A DNA stretch of 64,000 nucleotides. Origin: Candidatus Obscuribacterales bacterium. GTDB taxonomy: Bacteria; Cyanobacteriota; Vampirovibrionia; Obscuribacterales; Obscuribacteraceae. Position numbers and translations under genes: made by a program. The notes beneath the pieces were generated by a model. That model did not search any database. It was not told the origin of the DNA and saw only the letters and a list, made by a program, of their open reading frames with translations. The DNA lies in NCBI GenBank assembly GCA_019637435.1, contig JAHBVO010000003.1:310001-374000 (forward strand). Direction: 5' to 3'. Shown piece by piece: positions 43,202-51,971 of the stretch; position 1 is the first letter of the stretch, and each line of letters opens with the position of its first letter.

Positions 43202-43347
43202 ACTTCGCTACTATAAGATAGCGTATGTATAAAATGGTCAAAACCGGCTGACCAGGCTCGTTTCGAATTCTGGCTGTTCCTGAATTGGTGAGCTTGTCTA
43301 TCCTGCTATGACGCAATGTCGAAAAATCGGCAATGCTGCATAGACAC
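43202..43347 (+). repeat. CTACTATA/palindrome module, second tandem copy
   Basis: CTACTATA at 43208-43215; palindrome at 43294-43347. The spacer (ACCAGGCTCGTTTCGAA and following bases) matches the first copy, so the entire module was duplicated, not just its palindrome. Confidence 0.85.
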
Positions 43348-43438
43348 GAATCAGAGCCGAGTTCAGTGACAAACAATCACTCAACATAAATCATGGTTTT
43401 CGGGTGTTGTGCAGTGTTTATATTTTTCGAGTAACTCC

Positions 43439-44656
43439 ATGAGCAAAGACGTATTTGATTTCACCAGAGAGTCACCTTCTCAAAAGTCAGGAGAGCCGGG
43501 CGAGCCGCGCGATCTGTTTCAACGCATGTTTGATGAGCGGGGCAGTCAGTACGATTGGTTTAAAACCGTTGATGGTGATCGCAATGGTTTTCTATCGCAG
43601 GCGGAAATGCAGGCGGCGAGCGGGAATTACGCCCTGACCAATTCGGAGCGCGAGTTTTTGGCTGCTGCCGCGGAACATTATGAGTTGGCTTCGGGGATGG
43701 CTGGTCCATCTAAAAAGCAAGGCGTTTCGCGGGAAGACATCGATGCCATGCAGCGGCTTCAGCAAGCCAGGACTGATGCGCTCTTGCACACGGATGAAAC
43801 GCGTGAATTCGTCCTTCGGAACTTTGAAAGGCTTGACTCGAATAATGATGGCGAGATCAGTCGTAAGGAGATAAAGAGTGCGCTCAGCCAGCTTCCGAAA
43901 GAGGCGGAGTATAGTCAAGGCGCTAAAGAGGCACTGCGGGCGGTGAAAAATTTGAAGGGGATTTTAGAAGCGCGTGATGTGATGCGTAATGCCGGTCTGC
44001 TTAACCAGCAGTCGGATGGCATTACTAAGGCAGGTGTTGAAGCGCTGCGAGCGAGCGATGTTGAGAGTTGGAAGCAGCAGGCGGTTATTGCAGAGCGGAT
44101 TGAGGACGACCATAGCGGGCTGAAGTGGAGAGATCTGATGTTCGCTGTCGGTGGTGGCATCGCCGGGTATTTTCTCAAAGGTGAAAAGGGAATCACGTCG
44201 GGTGGGCTTTTGGGTTTTGGAATTTCCAGGAAAATTGATAAGTATGAGCGTCCTTACTACGTCGCGACCGATGCCATGGACATCTACAAAGGTTATCGGG
44301 ATGCTGGTATGGAATCGATGTTGGCGAAATTTGACCCTGCCGGAGCGCTTCCGGAACCGTCGGCTGGTCAGGGGACTGTTGCGAAATCGGAGTCGCCGTT
44401 GATTAAAACACCGGCAGCGAGTTCGGAGCCGCCTTTGATTGAAACACCTGCTGCAGAGCCGCCTGCAATGAATAAACCGATTGTGCAATCGGAGCCGAAA
44501 CAGATTCCGAATAGTGCGTTCGATTTTTTCGTGCCGAAATCTACAGCGGAGAAAACAACCGCTGGTCGTCAACCTGTTGGTGACTCGGTTTTGGATAAGT
44601 CGAAGTCGCTGCAGAATCGTCGAAAGGAAACCGATTTTTTTGATTTTAAGAGCTAG
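43439..44656 (+). CDS. EF-hand calcium-binding protein
   Basis: 405 residues from the ATG of MSKDVFDF; a start 10 codons upstream is possible and no ribosome site is strong. Two canonical EF-hand loops: DGDRNGFLSQAE (about 37-48) and DSNNDGEISRKE (about 133-144), each with acidic/Asn ligands at positions 1, 3, 5 and Glu at 12. A Gly-rich hydrophobic stretch (about 226-250) may insert into or lie on a membrane. The C-terminal 110 residues are Pro/Ser/Glu-rich with SEPPLIETPAA-type repeats. Role unknown. Confidence 0.8.
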   Translation: MSKDVFDFTRESPSQKSGEPGEPRDLFQRMFDERGSQYDWFKTVDGDRNGFLSQAEMQAASGNYALTNSEREFLAAAAEHYELASGMAGPSKKQGVSREDIDAMQRLQQARTDALLHTDETREFVLRNFERLDSNNDGEISRKEIKSALSQLPKEAEYSQGAKEALRAVKNLKGILEARDVMRNAGLLNQQSDGITKAGVEALRASDVESWKQQAVIAERIEDDHSGLKWRDLMFAVGGGIAGYFLKGEKGITSGGLLGFGISRKIDKYERPYYVATDAMDIYKGYRDAGMESMLAKFDPAGALPEPSAGQGTVAKSESPLIKTPAASSEPPLIETPAAEPPAMNKPIVQSEPKQIPNSAFDFFVPKSTAEKTTAGRQPVGDSVLDKSKSLQNRRKETDFFDFKS

Positions 44657-44680
44657 CTTTGTCTCGTGTTGCCTCGGCTC

Positions 44681-44831
44681 GTGTCTACGTGGCGTAGACA
44701 GATTTTCGAAATTTCGTCGCTCTGGCGTAGCCAAACCTCGCTTTTAGAGAGTTCTGTCGGTTCTGCGATTCGATAAAAGCCGCTGTGCTCCCGGGGTTTG
44801 GGGGTTTCGTGAGCACGTCGGCATATAGTAG
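44681..44831 (-). repeat. CTACTATA/palindrome module, minus orientation, distal copy
   Basis: Palindromic part 44681-44736 (GTAGACAGATTTTCGAAATT centre, closing CTCTGGCGTAGCCAAAC); TATAGTAG end at 44824-44831 within CACGTCGGCATATAGTAG. Confidence 0.8.
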
Positions 44832-44835
44832 GCGT

Positions 44836-44988
44836 GTTTGTCGGCGTGGCGTAGACAGATTTTCGAGATTTCGTCGCTCTGGCGTAGCCAAACACCGCTT
44901 TGCGAGAGGCTCGCGGGCGGACCGAATCGCTGTAACTGTCTCAGGGAGAGCTATGTGAGGTTTTGGGGGTCACGTCGGCATATAGTAG
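44836..44988 (-). repeat. CTACTATA/palindrome module, minus orientation, proximal copy
   Basis: Palindromic part 44836-44893; TATAGTAG end at 44981-44988, 15 bp from the citrate synthase terminator. The offset from the distal copy is 157 bp. Confidence 0.8.
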
Positions 44989-45002
44989 GCAGAGTTGGAG
45001 GG

Positions 45003-45035
45003 GAAACACCGGAGCGGCTTGGGCTCCGGTGTTTC
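45003..45035 (-). terminator. Terminator of the citrate synthase gene
   Basis: GAAACACCGGAG pairs with CTCCGGTGTTTC around a 9-nt loop, 8 bp past the stop codon. Confidence 0.9.
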
Positions 45036-45043
45036 TGACGGGA

Positions 45044-46186
45044 TTAAACGAGGGGCTGTGCCGGCTCGCCGCTGTAGTGGGACAGCGGGCGGAACAGTTT
45101 GTTGTCCTTCAGCTGCTCGCGGATGTGTTCGCTCCAGCCGATGATGCGGCTCGTGCAGAAGGTCGAGCTGTAGAGTTCACGCGGGATGCCGGCGTGCTCG
45201 AGAGCGACGGCGGTCCAGAACTCGACGTTGACGCGCAGGGCGCGGACAGGAGTTCCGGCGGCGGCCTTCGCCTTCTGGTGGGCGTCGAGAGCCGACAGCA
45301 CTTCGTGCTCGACGGCGCGGGCCAGCTCGATGCGCGGGCCCTTCTGCTTCTCGGCGACGCGCTTCAGCGTGAGCGCGCGCGGATCATCCGTGCGGTAGAC
45401 GCGGTGGCCGAAGCCCATGATGCGGCGCTTGGCGGTGAGCTGATCCTTGACCCAGTCCTTGGCCTTGTCGACCGAGCCGATCGAGTCGAGCATGTCGAGA
45501 ACCGGACCCGGAGCGCCGCCGTGCAGCGGACCGGACAGCGTGCCGATCGCCGCGGTGATGGCCGCTCCGACGTCGGCACCGGTCGAAGCGCAGACGCGGC
45601 CAGCGAAGGTAGAGGCGTTGAGACCGTGGTCCATGGTGAGAATCAGATAGGTTTCGACCGCCTGACGCGCTTCCTTCTTGGGCTTGTGACCGAGGATGCC
45701 CCAGAGGTAGCGCTCGGCGTAACCGAGGTTGTTGCGCTTCTTGAGCGGCGCCTTGCCGGTGTGGATCACCTCGACGATGGCGGGAGCGAGCGCGGAGAGC
45801 GCAAGCAGCTCCTCCTCGACTTCGGCGACGTCACGGTTGAGCCACGGCTTGTAGCCGCGCTGCGAGGCGATCGCGGAGAGAATGCTGCGGAAAGCCGAGA
45901 GCGGCTCGCCTGCGCGCAGTCCCTTCATGATGCGGATTTCCTGCGCGTTCGGGCGGCCGAGCTTCTCGACTTTCGCCTTGAACGCGTCGAGTTCCGCGTC
46001 GGTCGGCAGGCGGTTGTAGTGCAGCAGGAACCAGACTTCTTCGATGGTCTTCTTCTCGGCGAGGTCGACGGCGTTGTAGCCGGCGAAGGTAAGCTTGCCG
46101 TTGGTGCCGTCGACGTCGCTCAGCCGAGTCGCACAAGCGATAACGCCTTCGAGACCGGCGGCAAACGATGGTGCGGGAGTGTTCAT
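45044..46186 (-). CDS. gltA: Citrate synthase
   Basis: 380 residues, the short dimeric (Gram-positive/archaeal-like) length rather than the 427-residue E. coli form. Catalytic histidines are in GPLHGGAP and GFGHRVYR; the catalytic acid position reads NVEFW, glutamate in place of the commoner aspartate, a change also seen in some lineages. It condenses oxaloacetate and acetyl-CoA. Its ATG (RBS AAGGAAA) lies 64 bp after the stop of the aconitase-malate dehydrogenase gene on the same strand, so the three TCA activities are probably co-transcribed. 2-Methylcitrate synthase is a related alternative, less likely given the neighbour. Confidence 0.92.
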   Translation of the reverse strand: MNTPAPSFAAGLEGVIACATRLSDVDGTNGKLTFAGYNAVDLAEKKTIEEVWFLLHYNRLPTDAELDAFKAKVEKLGRPNAQEIRIMKGLRAGEPLSAFRSILSAIASQRGYKPWLNRDVAEVEEELLALSALAPAIVEVIHTGKAPLKKRNNLGYAERYLWGILGHKPKKEARQAVETYLILTMDHGLNASTFAGRVCASTGADVGAAITAAIGTLSGPLHGGAPGPVLDMLDSIGSVDKAKDWVKDQLTAKRRIMGFGHRVYRTDDPRALTLKRVAEKQKGPRIELARAVEHEVLSALDAHQKAKAAAGTPVRALRVNVEFWTAVALEHAGIPRELYSSTFCTSRIIGWSEHIREQLKDNKLFRPLSHYSGEPAQPLV

Positions 46187-46250
46187 GGTGGTTTCCTTAT
46201 GGGGCAGTGTACTGGGATGGACGCAGTAAGAAGGCGCCTGGCTTCGGCGT

Positions 46251-49200
46251 TCAGGACTTCGGCTGGTCCGCCATCAAGCTGGCGAGCAGTTCGACGTTGG
46301 AGTGGATGTTCTCCGCCGAGGCGTGGAGCGCCTTGAGCTCGTCGTCGTTGAGCTTGAGGTTGACGATGCGTTCGACACCCTTCTTGCCGAGGACGATGGG
46401 AAGCCCGATGAAGACCGGCGGCAGACCGTGCTTGCCGAGGCTGTGCACTGAGCACGGCACGAGCTTGCGACCGCCCGTGAGGATGGTTTCGACCATCTGC
46501 GCGGTAGCCGCGCCCGGCGCGTACCAGGCGCTGCCGGTCTTCAGGTGCTGAACGATTTCCGCGCCGCCGTTGCGAGTGCGATCGCTCATCTCGGCGATGC
46601 GCTTGGCGGAGATCAGCTCGGTGACCGGCACGCCGTTGACCGTGCTGAAGCGCGGCATCGGCACCATCAGGTCGCCGTGTCCGCCCAGCACCATGGCGCG
46701 AACGTCATCGCTCGCCACATCGAGTTCTTCGGCGATGAACGACTGGAAGCGCGCACTGTCGAGCACGCCGGCCATGCCGATCACCTTGCGAGCGGCGACG
46801 CCGGTCACCTTCCAGACGAGGTACGCCATGACGTCGAGCGGGTTGGAGACGACCACGAAAGTCGCGCGCGGCGACATCTTGTGGCTCTCGCGCGCCGCGG
46901 TCCCGACGATCGAGGCGTTGATCTTGAGCAGGTCGTCGCGCGTCATGCCCGGCTTGCGGGGGCTGCCGGCGCAGATGACGACCACATCGGAGTTCTTGGT
47001 GTCGGCGTAATCGGAGGTGCCGGTGATGCGTACCGAGCCGCCGTTGAGCGCGACTGCCTGGGAGAGGTCGAGTGCCTTGCCCTTGGCGACGCCCTCGTTG
47101 ATGTCGAGGAGGACGATGTCCGCGGCGTTGTGCAGCGCGAGCATCTGACCGACCGTGGCGCCGACGTTGCCGCCGCCGCCGATGATGGATACCTTCTTCA
47201 TGGAGGATCTCTTCGTGGTTGAGCGCCGTTTCGGGCGCGAGGCTGCAGGAGATTTTGCCGGGGAGGAACCGTTTGCGCTGTCACCGCTGGTGGTGGCGGT
47301 AGGTTTCGCGGAGCTTGTGGTGTCACCGCCGGTGGTGGTCTGTGCGGCAGGCGCCGTTCCGTTCGCGTCGGCAGGCGCCGTCTCACTCGCGCCGGCTATT
47401 GCAGTTTCATTCGCGGTCGAAACCGACTGCGCTTCTTGCTCGGCTTTCCGACGTTCGTGCACGAGATTGAGAGCGGAACCGGCTTTGAACCAGTCGATTT
47501 GCTCTTCGGTCATCGTGTGTTTCGCTTCCAGGCGGTCGCTCGTCCCATCCTCGTGAGTGATGATAACGGTTACCGCCTTGCCGGGAGCGAGTTCCGAGAG
47601 CCCTTCGATCGACACGCGATCCTTGTCGCGAATCACGTCGTAGTCGGAGGAATTCTTGAACGTGAGCGCAAGAACGCCCTGCTGTTTCAAGTTCGTCTCG
47701 TGAATGCGAGCGAAACTGCGGGCGATGACCGCGCGGCAGCCGAGATGGCGTGGCGACATCGCGGCGTGTTCGCGACTTGAGCCCTCGCCGTAGTTCTGGT
47801 CGCCGATTGCCACCCAGCCGACGCTGCTCGCCTTGTATGCGCGAGCGAGCGTAGCGAGTCGCATGGTCTCGCCGGTCAGGACATTGAGACCTTCGCCTGG
47901 CTTGGCCGAGAAAGCGTTGTTCGCGCCGAGGAACATGTTCTCGCTGATGCGGTCGAGGTGTCCCCGGTACTTCAGCCACGGACCGGCAGGCGAGATGTGG
48001 TCGGTCGTGCATTTGCCGGCCGCTTTGAGCAGCACAGGCATCCCGGAGAAGTCCTTGCCGTCCCACTTGGCGAACGGGAGGAGAACCTCGAGGCGCTGCG
48101 AGTCCGGCTTGATGGCGACCTCTATGGTCTCGCCGGTGGTGGCACGGTTGGCGCGTTCGGTTTCAGCATCGAGATAACCGAAGTCGACCTCGCTGAAGCC
48201 CTTGGCCGGAAGCCCGCCCTGTCCCGGTGGCTCGAGCATGAATTTCGTTCCGTCAGGCGCCTCCAGGGTGTCCGTGAGGGGGTTGAAATCCAGGCTGCCC
48301 TTGAGCGCGAAGGCGGTGACGATTTCCGGGCTGGCGATGAACGCCAGAGTTTCCGGGTTGCCGTCGTTGCGGCGGGGGAAGTTGCGGTTGAACGACGTGA
48401 TGATCGAATTGGCGTCGCCTTCCTTGATGTCATCGCGCTTCCACTGCCCGATGCATGGACCGCAGGCGTTTGCCAGGACGTTGGCGCCCACGCGTTCCAG
48501 ATCCTTGAGCTGACCGTCGCGGGAGATGGTTTCGTGCACCTGGATGGAGCCAGGCGTGACCATGAAACCGACCGCAGCCTTGATGCCCTTCTCCGCCGCC
48601 TGCCGCGCCACATCTGCGGCGCGGGTCATGTCCTGGTAGCTGGAGTTGGTGCAGCTGCCGATCAGGGCGTAGCGCAGAGCGCTCGGGTAGCCCTTCGCCG
48701 CGACTTCTGCTTTGAACTGCGAGATCGGTCGCGCCAGGTCCGGCGTGTGCGGACCGACGATATGCGGCTCCAGCGTGGAAAGATCGATTTCGATGACCCG
48801 GTCGAAGAACTTGTGCGGGTCGGCTTCGACCTCCGGATCGGCAGTGAGGAAGCGCTCGTTCGCTTTGGCGAGGGCGCCGATCTGCTCGCGTCCGGTGAGC
48901 GCGAGATACTCGAGGATGTGGTCGTCGAGCGGGAAGACGGAGGTCGTCGCGCCGAGTTCCGCGCCCATGTTCGTGATGGTGGCCTTGCCGGTCGCGCTGA
49001 TGGAGCGCGTTCCCTCGCCGAAGTATTCGACGATGGAACCGGTGCCGCCGTCGACCGTGAGGATGCCGGCGAGCTTGAGAATGATGTCCTTGGGCGCTGC
49101 CCAGCCGTTCAGCTTGCCGGTCAGCTTCACGCCTATCAGCTTCGGCCAGCGCAGACCCCAGGGTTCGCCAGCCATGGTGAAAGTGGCGTCGGCGCCGCCC

Positions 49201-49739
49201 ACGCCGATGGCGAGCATGCCGAGACCGCCGGCGTTGGGCGTGTGGGAGTCGGTGCCGATGAGCAGGCTGCCGGGGAAGGCGTAGTTCTCCAGCACCACCT
49301 GATGGATGATGCCCGAACCGGGCTTCCAGAAACCGACACCGTATTTGGTGCTAGCCGTGCGCAGGAAGTCGTAGACTTCCGAGTTGGTGTCGAGGGCGTT
49401 GAGCAGGTCCAGTTTCGCCCCCACGCGCGCCTGGATCAGGTGATCGCAGTGGACGGTAGAGGGAACGAAAACCTTGTCGAGATTCGCTTGCATGAACTGC
49501 AACAGCGCCATCTGCGCCGTCGCGTCCTGCATGGCGACTCGGTCCGGTCGAAGGAAGACGTAGGAACTGCCGCGCGTTGGGAAGGTTTCGCCCTCGTTCC
49601 ATCGGTCGAGGTGCGCGGTGAGAATCTTCTCGGCGAGCGTGAGGGGGCGCCCGGCGCGTCCGCGTGCGACGCGATATTTTTCGGGCAGAGAATCGTAGAG
49701 AGGCGTGACTTCCGCCAGAGTAGTTTGTCGTTTCGTCAT
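46251..49739 (-). CDS. Fusion: aconitase (N-terminal) and malate dehydrogenase (C-terminal)
   Basis: 1162 residues in one uninterrupted frame from ATG (GGAG 12 nt upstream). Residues 1-771 are aconitase of the mitochondrial type: cluster cysteines in GSCTNSS and ACGPCIGQ, and the IGDQNYGEGSSREHAA active-site block. Residues 772-846 are an Ala/Thr/Ser-rich linker that turns basic at the end (RPKRRSTTKRSS). Residues 847-1162 are an LDH-like malate dehydrogenase with GGGGNVGAT nucleotide loop, GVLDSARF and catalytic GGHGD. A weak internal site before Met847 (GAAGAGA) could also give free malate dehydrogenase. With citrate synthase next door, MDH, CS and aconitase catalyse consecutive steps. Confidence 0.9.
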   Translation of the reverse strand: MTKRQTTLAEVTPLYDSLPEKYRVARGRAGRPLTLAEKILTAHLDRWNEGETFPTRGSSYVFLRPDRVAMQDATAQMALLQFMQANLDKVFVPSTVHCDHLIQARVGAKLDLLNALDTNSEVYDFLRTASTKYGVGFWKPGSGIIHQVVLENYAFPGSLLIGTDSHTPNAGGLGMLAIGVGGADATFTMAGEPWGLRWPKLIGVKLTGKLNGWAAPKDIILKLAGILTVDGGTGSIVEYFGEGTRSISATGKATITNMGAELGATTSVFPLDDHILEYLALTGREQIGALAKANERFLTADPEVEADPHKFFDRVIEIDLSTLEPHIVGPHTPDLARPISQFKAEVAAKGYPSALRYALIGSCTNSSYQDMTRAADVARQAAEKGIKAAVGFMVTPGSIQVHETISRDGQLKDLERVGANVLANACGPCIGQWKRDDIKEGDANSIITSFNRNFPRRNDGNPETLAFIASPEIVTAFALKGSLDFNPLTDTLEAPDGTKFMLEPPGQGGLPAKGFSEVDFGYLDAETERANRATTGETIEVAIKPDSQRLEVLLPFAKWDGKDFSGMPVLLKAAGKCTTDHISPAGPWLKYRGHLDRISENMFLGANNAFSAKPGEGLNVLTGETMRLATLARAYKASSVGWVAIGDQNYGEGSSREHAAMSPRHLGCRAVIARSFARIHETNLKQQGVLALTFKNSSDYDVIRDKDRVSIEGLSELAPGKAVTVIITHEDGTSDRLEAKHTMTEEQIDWFKAGSALNLVHERRKAEQEAQSVSTANETAIAGASETAPADANGTAPAAQTTTGGDTTSSAKPTATTSGDSANGSSPAKSPAASRPKRRSTTKRSSMKKVSIIGGGGNVGATVGQMLALHNAADIVLLDINEGVAKGKALDLSQAVALNGGSVRITGTSDYADTKNSDVVVICAGSPRKPGMTRDDLLKINASIVGTAARESHKMSPRATFVVVSNPLDVMAYLVWKVTGVAARKVIGMAGVLDSARFQSFIAEELDVASDDVRAMVLGGHGDLMVPMPRFSTVNGVPVTELISAKRIAEMSDRTRNGGAEIVQHLKTGSAWYAPGAATAQMVETILTGGRKLVPCSVHSLGKHGLPPVFIGLPIVLGKKGVERIVNLKLNDDELKALHASAENIHSNVELLASLMADQPKS

Positions 49740-50359
49740 ATGTGTCACCAACTCCAGTGAGGATGCTGTTTAAAGAAAAACAGCCACAGTCGTTTCGCCG
49801 ATCTTCACCGCGCGCTGTTGAAGCGCATCTAGGAAAAGGTTCTCGATGGGAAACAACTCTGGTGAGTTAAAGAGCCAAGGTCTGGAATAAACGATGTATG
49901 CAAAATGTTTCTAGCTTATGAACAGGTGTGATTTGAGCTTTAATCATGAACACAAGATGAAGACTTGGATAAACGTTTACTGACCCTTGAAAAGTGGCGA
50001 CCCGTGCGGTTCTTGTCCGTTCTGCGTTTTGAGGTTGCCAATCGGAAGGCAGGGTGAAGTTAGCGCGGTGCGCGCAAGTTGCCCGTTGGGTGTGCACTGT
50101 ATATATAGTGACAACTGCTTGGCAGGCGTAACCTATTGATTGATCGATTGACTTTCTTGGTGCCAGTCGAAACTTGAACAAACGGATTTTTAGATGGATT
50201 GAGTTTGTCACAAACCGCTGATATCGGTTTGGTTAGATATTCATACGCAGCACACACCAATCGAATGTCACCCGAGCGGATTGGCCGAATGCGGCTTCCG
50301 GTGCGGTTTAAGCCATTGCGTTTCTGCAGGCATTCGATTAATTCAGGGAGGTCATTCAA
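49740..50359. other. Intergenic region upstream of the TCA operon
   Basis: About 620 bp between divergent genes, AT-richer than its flanks. No ORF with coding character. It must hold the promoter of the aconitase fusion and of the 50360 gene; a TATATATAGTG run near 50100 is a possible -10 region but I cannot pair it convincingly. Confidence 0.45.
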
Positions 50360-50932
50360 ATGACACAACGCATGGAACAGCTAGAACCGACCCAAGCGGT
50401 AGCCGCTCCAACTCAGCCGTTCGAGGCGTCCCCTCCTTCTCTGAATGAAGTAAAGACAGCTACTGCGGGATCGACGGACAGGGCTCAAAGCACTATCGAT
50501 CAGACTTTTGGAACTCCTGAACTTCTGAACGGAAACATGGATGCCGGTCCAGGTTCGAAAAACAGCTCCGAGCGTCCTCTGCTCGATCCGGATCAGCTCA
50601 TGGGTGCTTCGGAAGTCGGACGGCTCGGCGACACGCTTGCCGGGCAAGGTGTTGACACAAACGATGACAAAGCGGTCAAGGATTACATGGAAAAATCGTA
50701 CGATCAATACATCGAAAAGGGGCTCCGGCTCTCGGGTGTGGACTTGCCAAAGAATCCGACCGCAGAAGATCTCGGCAAAGCGTTGATTGATAAAGTGCAG
50801 GGCGCTCAAAACCATGACTTGAAAGCGGCTCTGGAAGACAATCCGGCTGAAGGCTACAAGGCTATGCGCGGTGTTTATATTGACGCGCAGATGCAGGCGT
50901 TGAGCAACGAACGGGCTCGAAAAGGGCACTAG
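50360..50932 (+). CDS. Hypothetical protein
   Basis: 190 residues with a GGGAGG site. The first 100 residues are polar, Pro/Ser/Thr-rich and probably disordered; the rest is helical with an acidic NDDKAVKDYMEKSYDQYIEKG segment. No signal peptide, no recognised domain. Class 1-like composition although its terminator and following repeat cluster resemble those of class 2 genes. Confidence 0.7.
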   Translation: MTQRMEQLEPTQAVAAPTQPFEASPPSLNEVKTATAGSTDRAQSTIDQTFGTPELLNGNMDAGPGSKNSSERPLLDPDQLMGASEVGRLGDTLAGQGVDTNDDKAVKDYMEKSYDQYIEKGLRLSGVDLPKNPTAEDLGKALIDKVQGAQNHDLKAALEDNPAEGYKAMRGVYIDAQMQALSNERARKGH

Positions 50933-50960
50933 GCAGAAGGTTTTTACAGCGAGTGAGTGA

Positions 50961-50993
50961 GCTGGATGTGCGACGAGCACATCCAGTTTCTTT
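50961..50993 (+). terminator. Terminator of the 50360 gene
   Basis: CTGGATGTG pairs with CACATCCAG around CGACGAG-type loop, followed by TTTCTTT. Confidence 0.85.
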
Positions 50994-50999
50994 GGATTT

Positions 51000-51217
51000 A
51001 TTACTATAGAAGATGGTCGCTAGTGAAATCCCTGAGGGGCGACAAGGCATGGATCTCGGGGTTTGCCAGATTTATTACTATAGAAGATGGTCGCTAGCGA
51101 AATCCCTGATGGGCGACAAGGCATGGTATTCCGGGATTTGCCAGAGGGCGTTCCATTTACTACTATAGAAGATGGTTGCAAGTGAAATCCGTAAGGGGCG
51201 ACAAGGCATGGTATTTC
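51000..51217 (+). repeat. Three tandem units starting with an ACTATAGAAGATGG end
   Basis: Units begin at about 51000, 51074 and 51159 (spacing 74 and 85 bp). Each opens ATTACTATAGAAGATGG or TACTACTATAGAAGATGG, then GTGAAATCC and GGGGCGACAAGGCATGG, and ends GGGATTTGCCAG. These appear to be copies of the module's CTACTATA end plus spacer without the palindrome. Confidence 0.8.
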
Positions 51218-51796
51218 GGGATTTGCCAGCGGGTGGCTTGTGAAAAAAGGAGCGTTTTGTCGTCGTGGGAATGCCGGATTTTCGGAATTCCGTCATTTTG
51301 GCATAGACAAACGGAGGCAGGGGTGGATGTTTAAGTGGTGAGAAGTCAGACAGGCTCATGGTTAGGGGGATTTTGGTGATACTGTCTGATATGGTAGAAA
51401 AGTTTCCTTCGGGATTTGCCAGAGGGTGGCTTGTGAAAAAAGGAGCGTTTTGTCGTCGTGGGAATGCCGGATTTTCGGAATTCCGTCATTGTGGCATAGA
51501 CAAACGGAGGCAGGGGTGGATGTTTAAGTGGTGAGAAGTCAGGCAGGCTCATGGCTAGCGGGATTTTGCGAATACTGTCTGATGCAGTAGAAGTGTTTCC
51601 TTCGGGATTTGCCAGAGGGTGGCTTGTGAAAAAAGGAGCGTGTCGTCGTCGTGGGAATGCCGGATTTTCGGAAATCCGTCATTGTGGCATAGACAAACGG
51701 AGGCAGGGGTGGATGTTTAAGGGGCGAGAAGTTAGGTAGGTTCATGGATTGCGGGATTTTGGCAATACTGTTAAATATAGTAGAAATGTCTTGCTG
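51218..51796. repeat. 193-bp tandem repeat, three copies, each with a module palindrome
   Basis: Units start at 51218, 51411 and 51604, an exact 193-bp period. Each contains GGGATTTGCCAG, the palindrome (51257-51311 in unit 1: GGGAATGCCGGATTTTCGGA ... GCATAGACAAAC), a shared GGAGGCAGGGGTGGATGTTT stretch and a TATRGTAG-type end (CTGTCTGATATGGTAGAAA in unit 1). Two more TATAGTAGAAA ends lie at about 51776 and 51833. The cluster fills the gap between two convergent genes. Confidence 0.9.
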
Positions 51797-51869
51797 GAGT
51801 CAAGGTCCGTCGGGTCTTGCGGAGACTGTCTGATATAGTAGAAAGACATGAGGGCACAAGGCACCAGGA

Positions 51870-51900
51870 GGGAGCCAGGGGATGGGACCCTGGGCTCACT
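51870..51900 (-). terminator. Terminator of the S1 protein gene
   Basis: GAGCCCAGGG on the minus strand pairs with CCCTGGCTC around a 7-nt loop. Confidence 0.8.
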
Positions 51901-51971
51901 TTCGAGGTGCGATGTGGTTTCGTTAGCTAGCCTGGGACTTGTCGTCCGGAGGCTGGGCTAACGTGGGGCGC

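Noticed and set aside
47958..49760. A 600-codon plus-strand ORF opposite aconitase
   Set aside because: Antisense frame kept open by the strong C/G third-position bias of the real gene; no domain and no ribosome site.
51078..51745. Three similar minus-strand ORFs with SPLKHPPLPPFVYA and RKSGIPTTT
   Set aside because: They translate the 193-bp repeats in different frames, lack ribosome sites, and 193 is not a multiple of three; they are shadows of the repeat.
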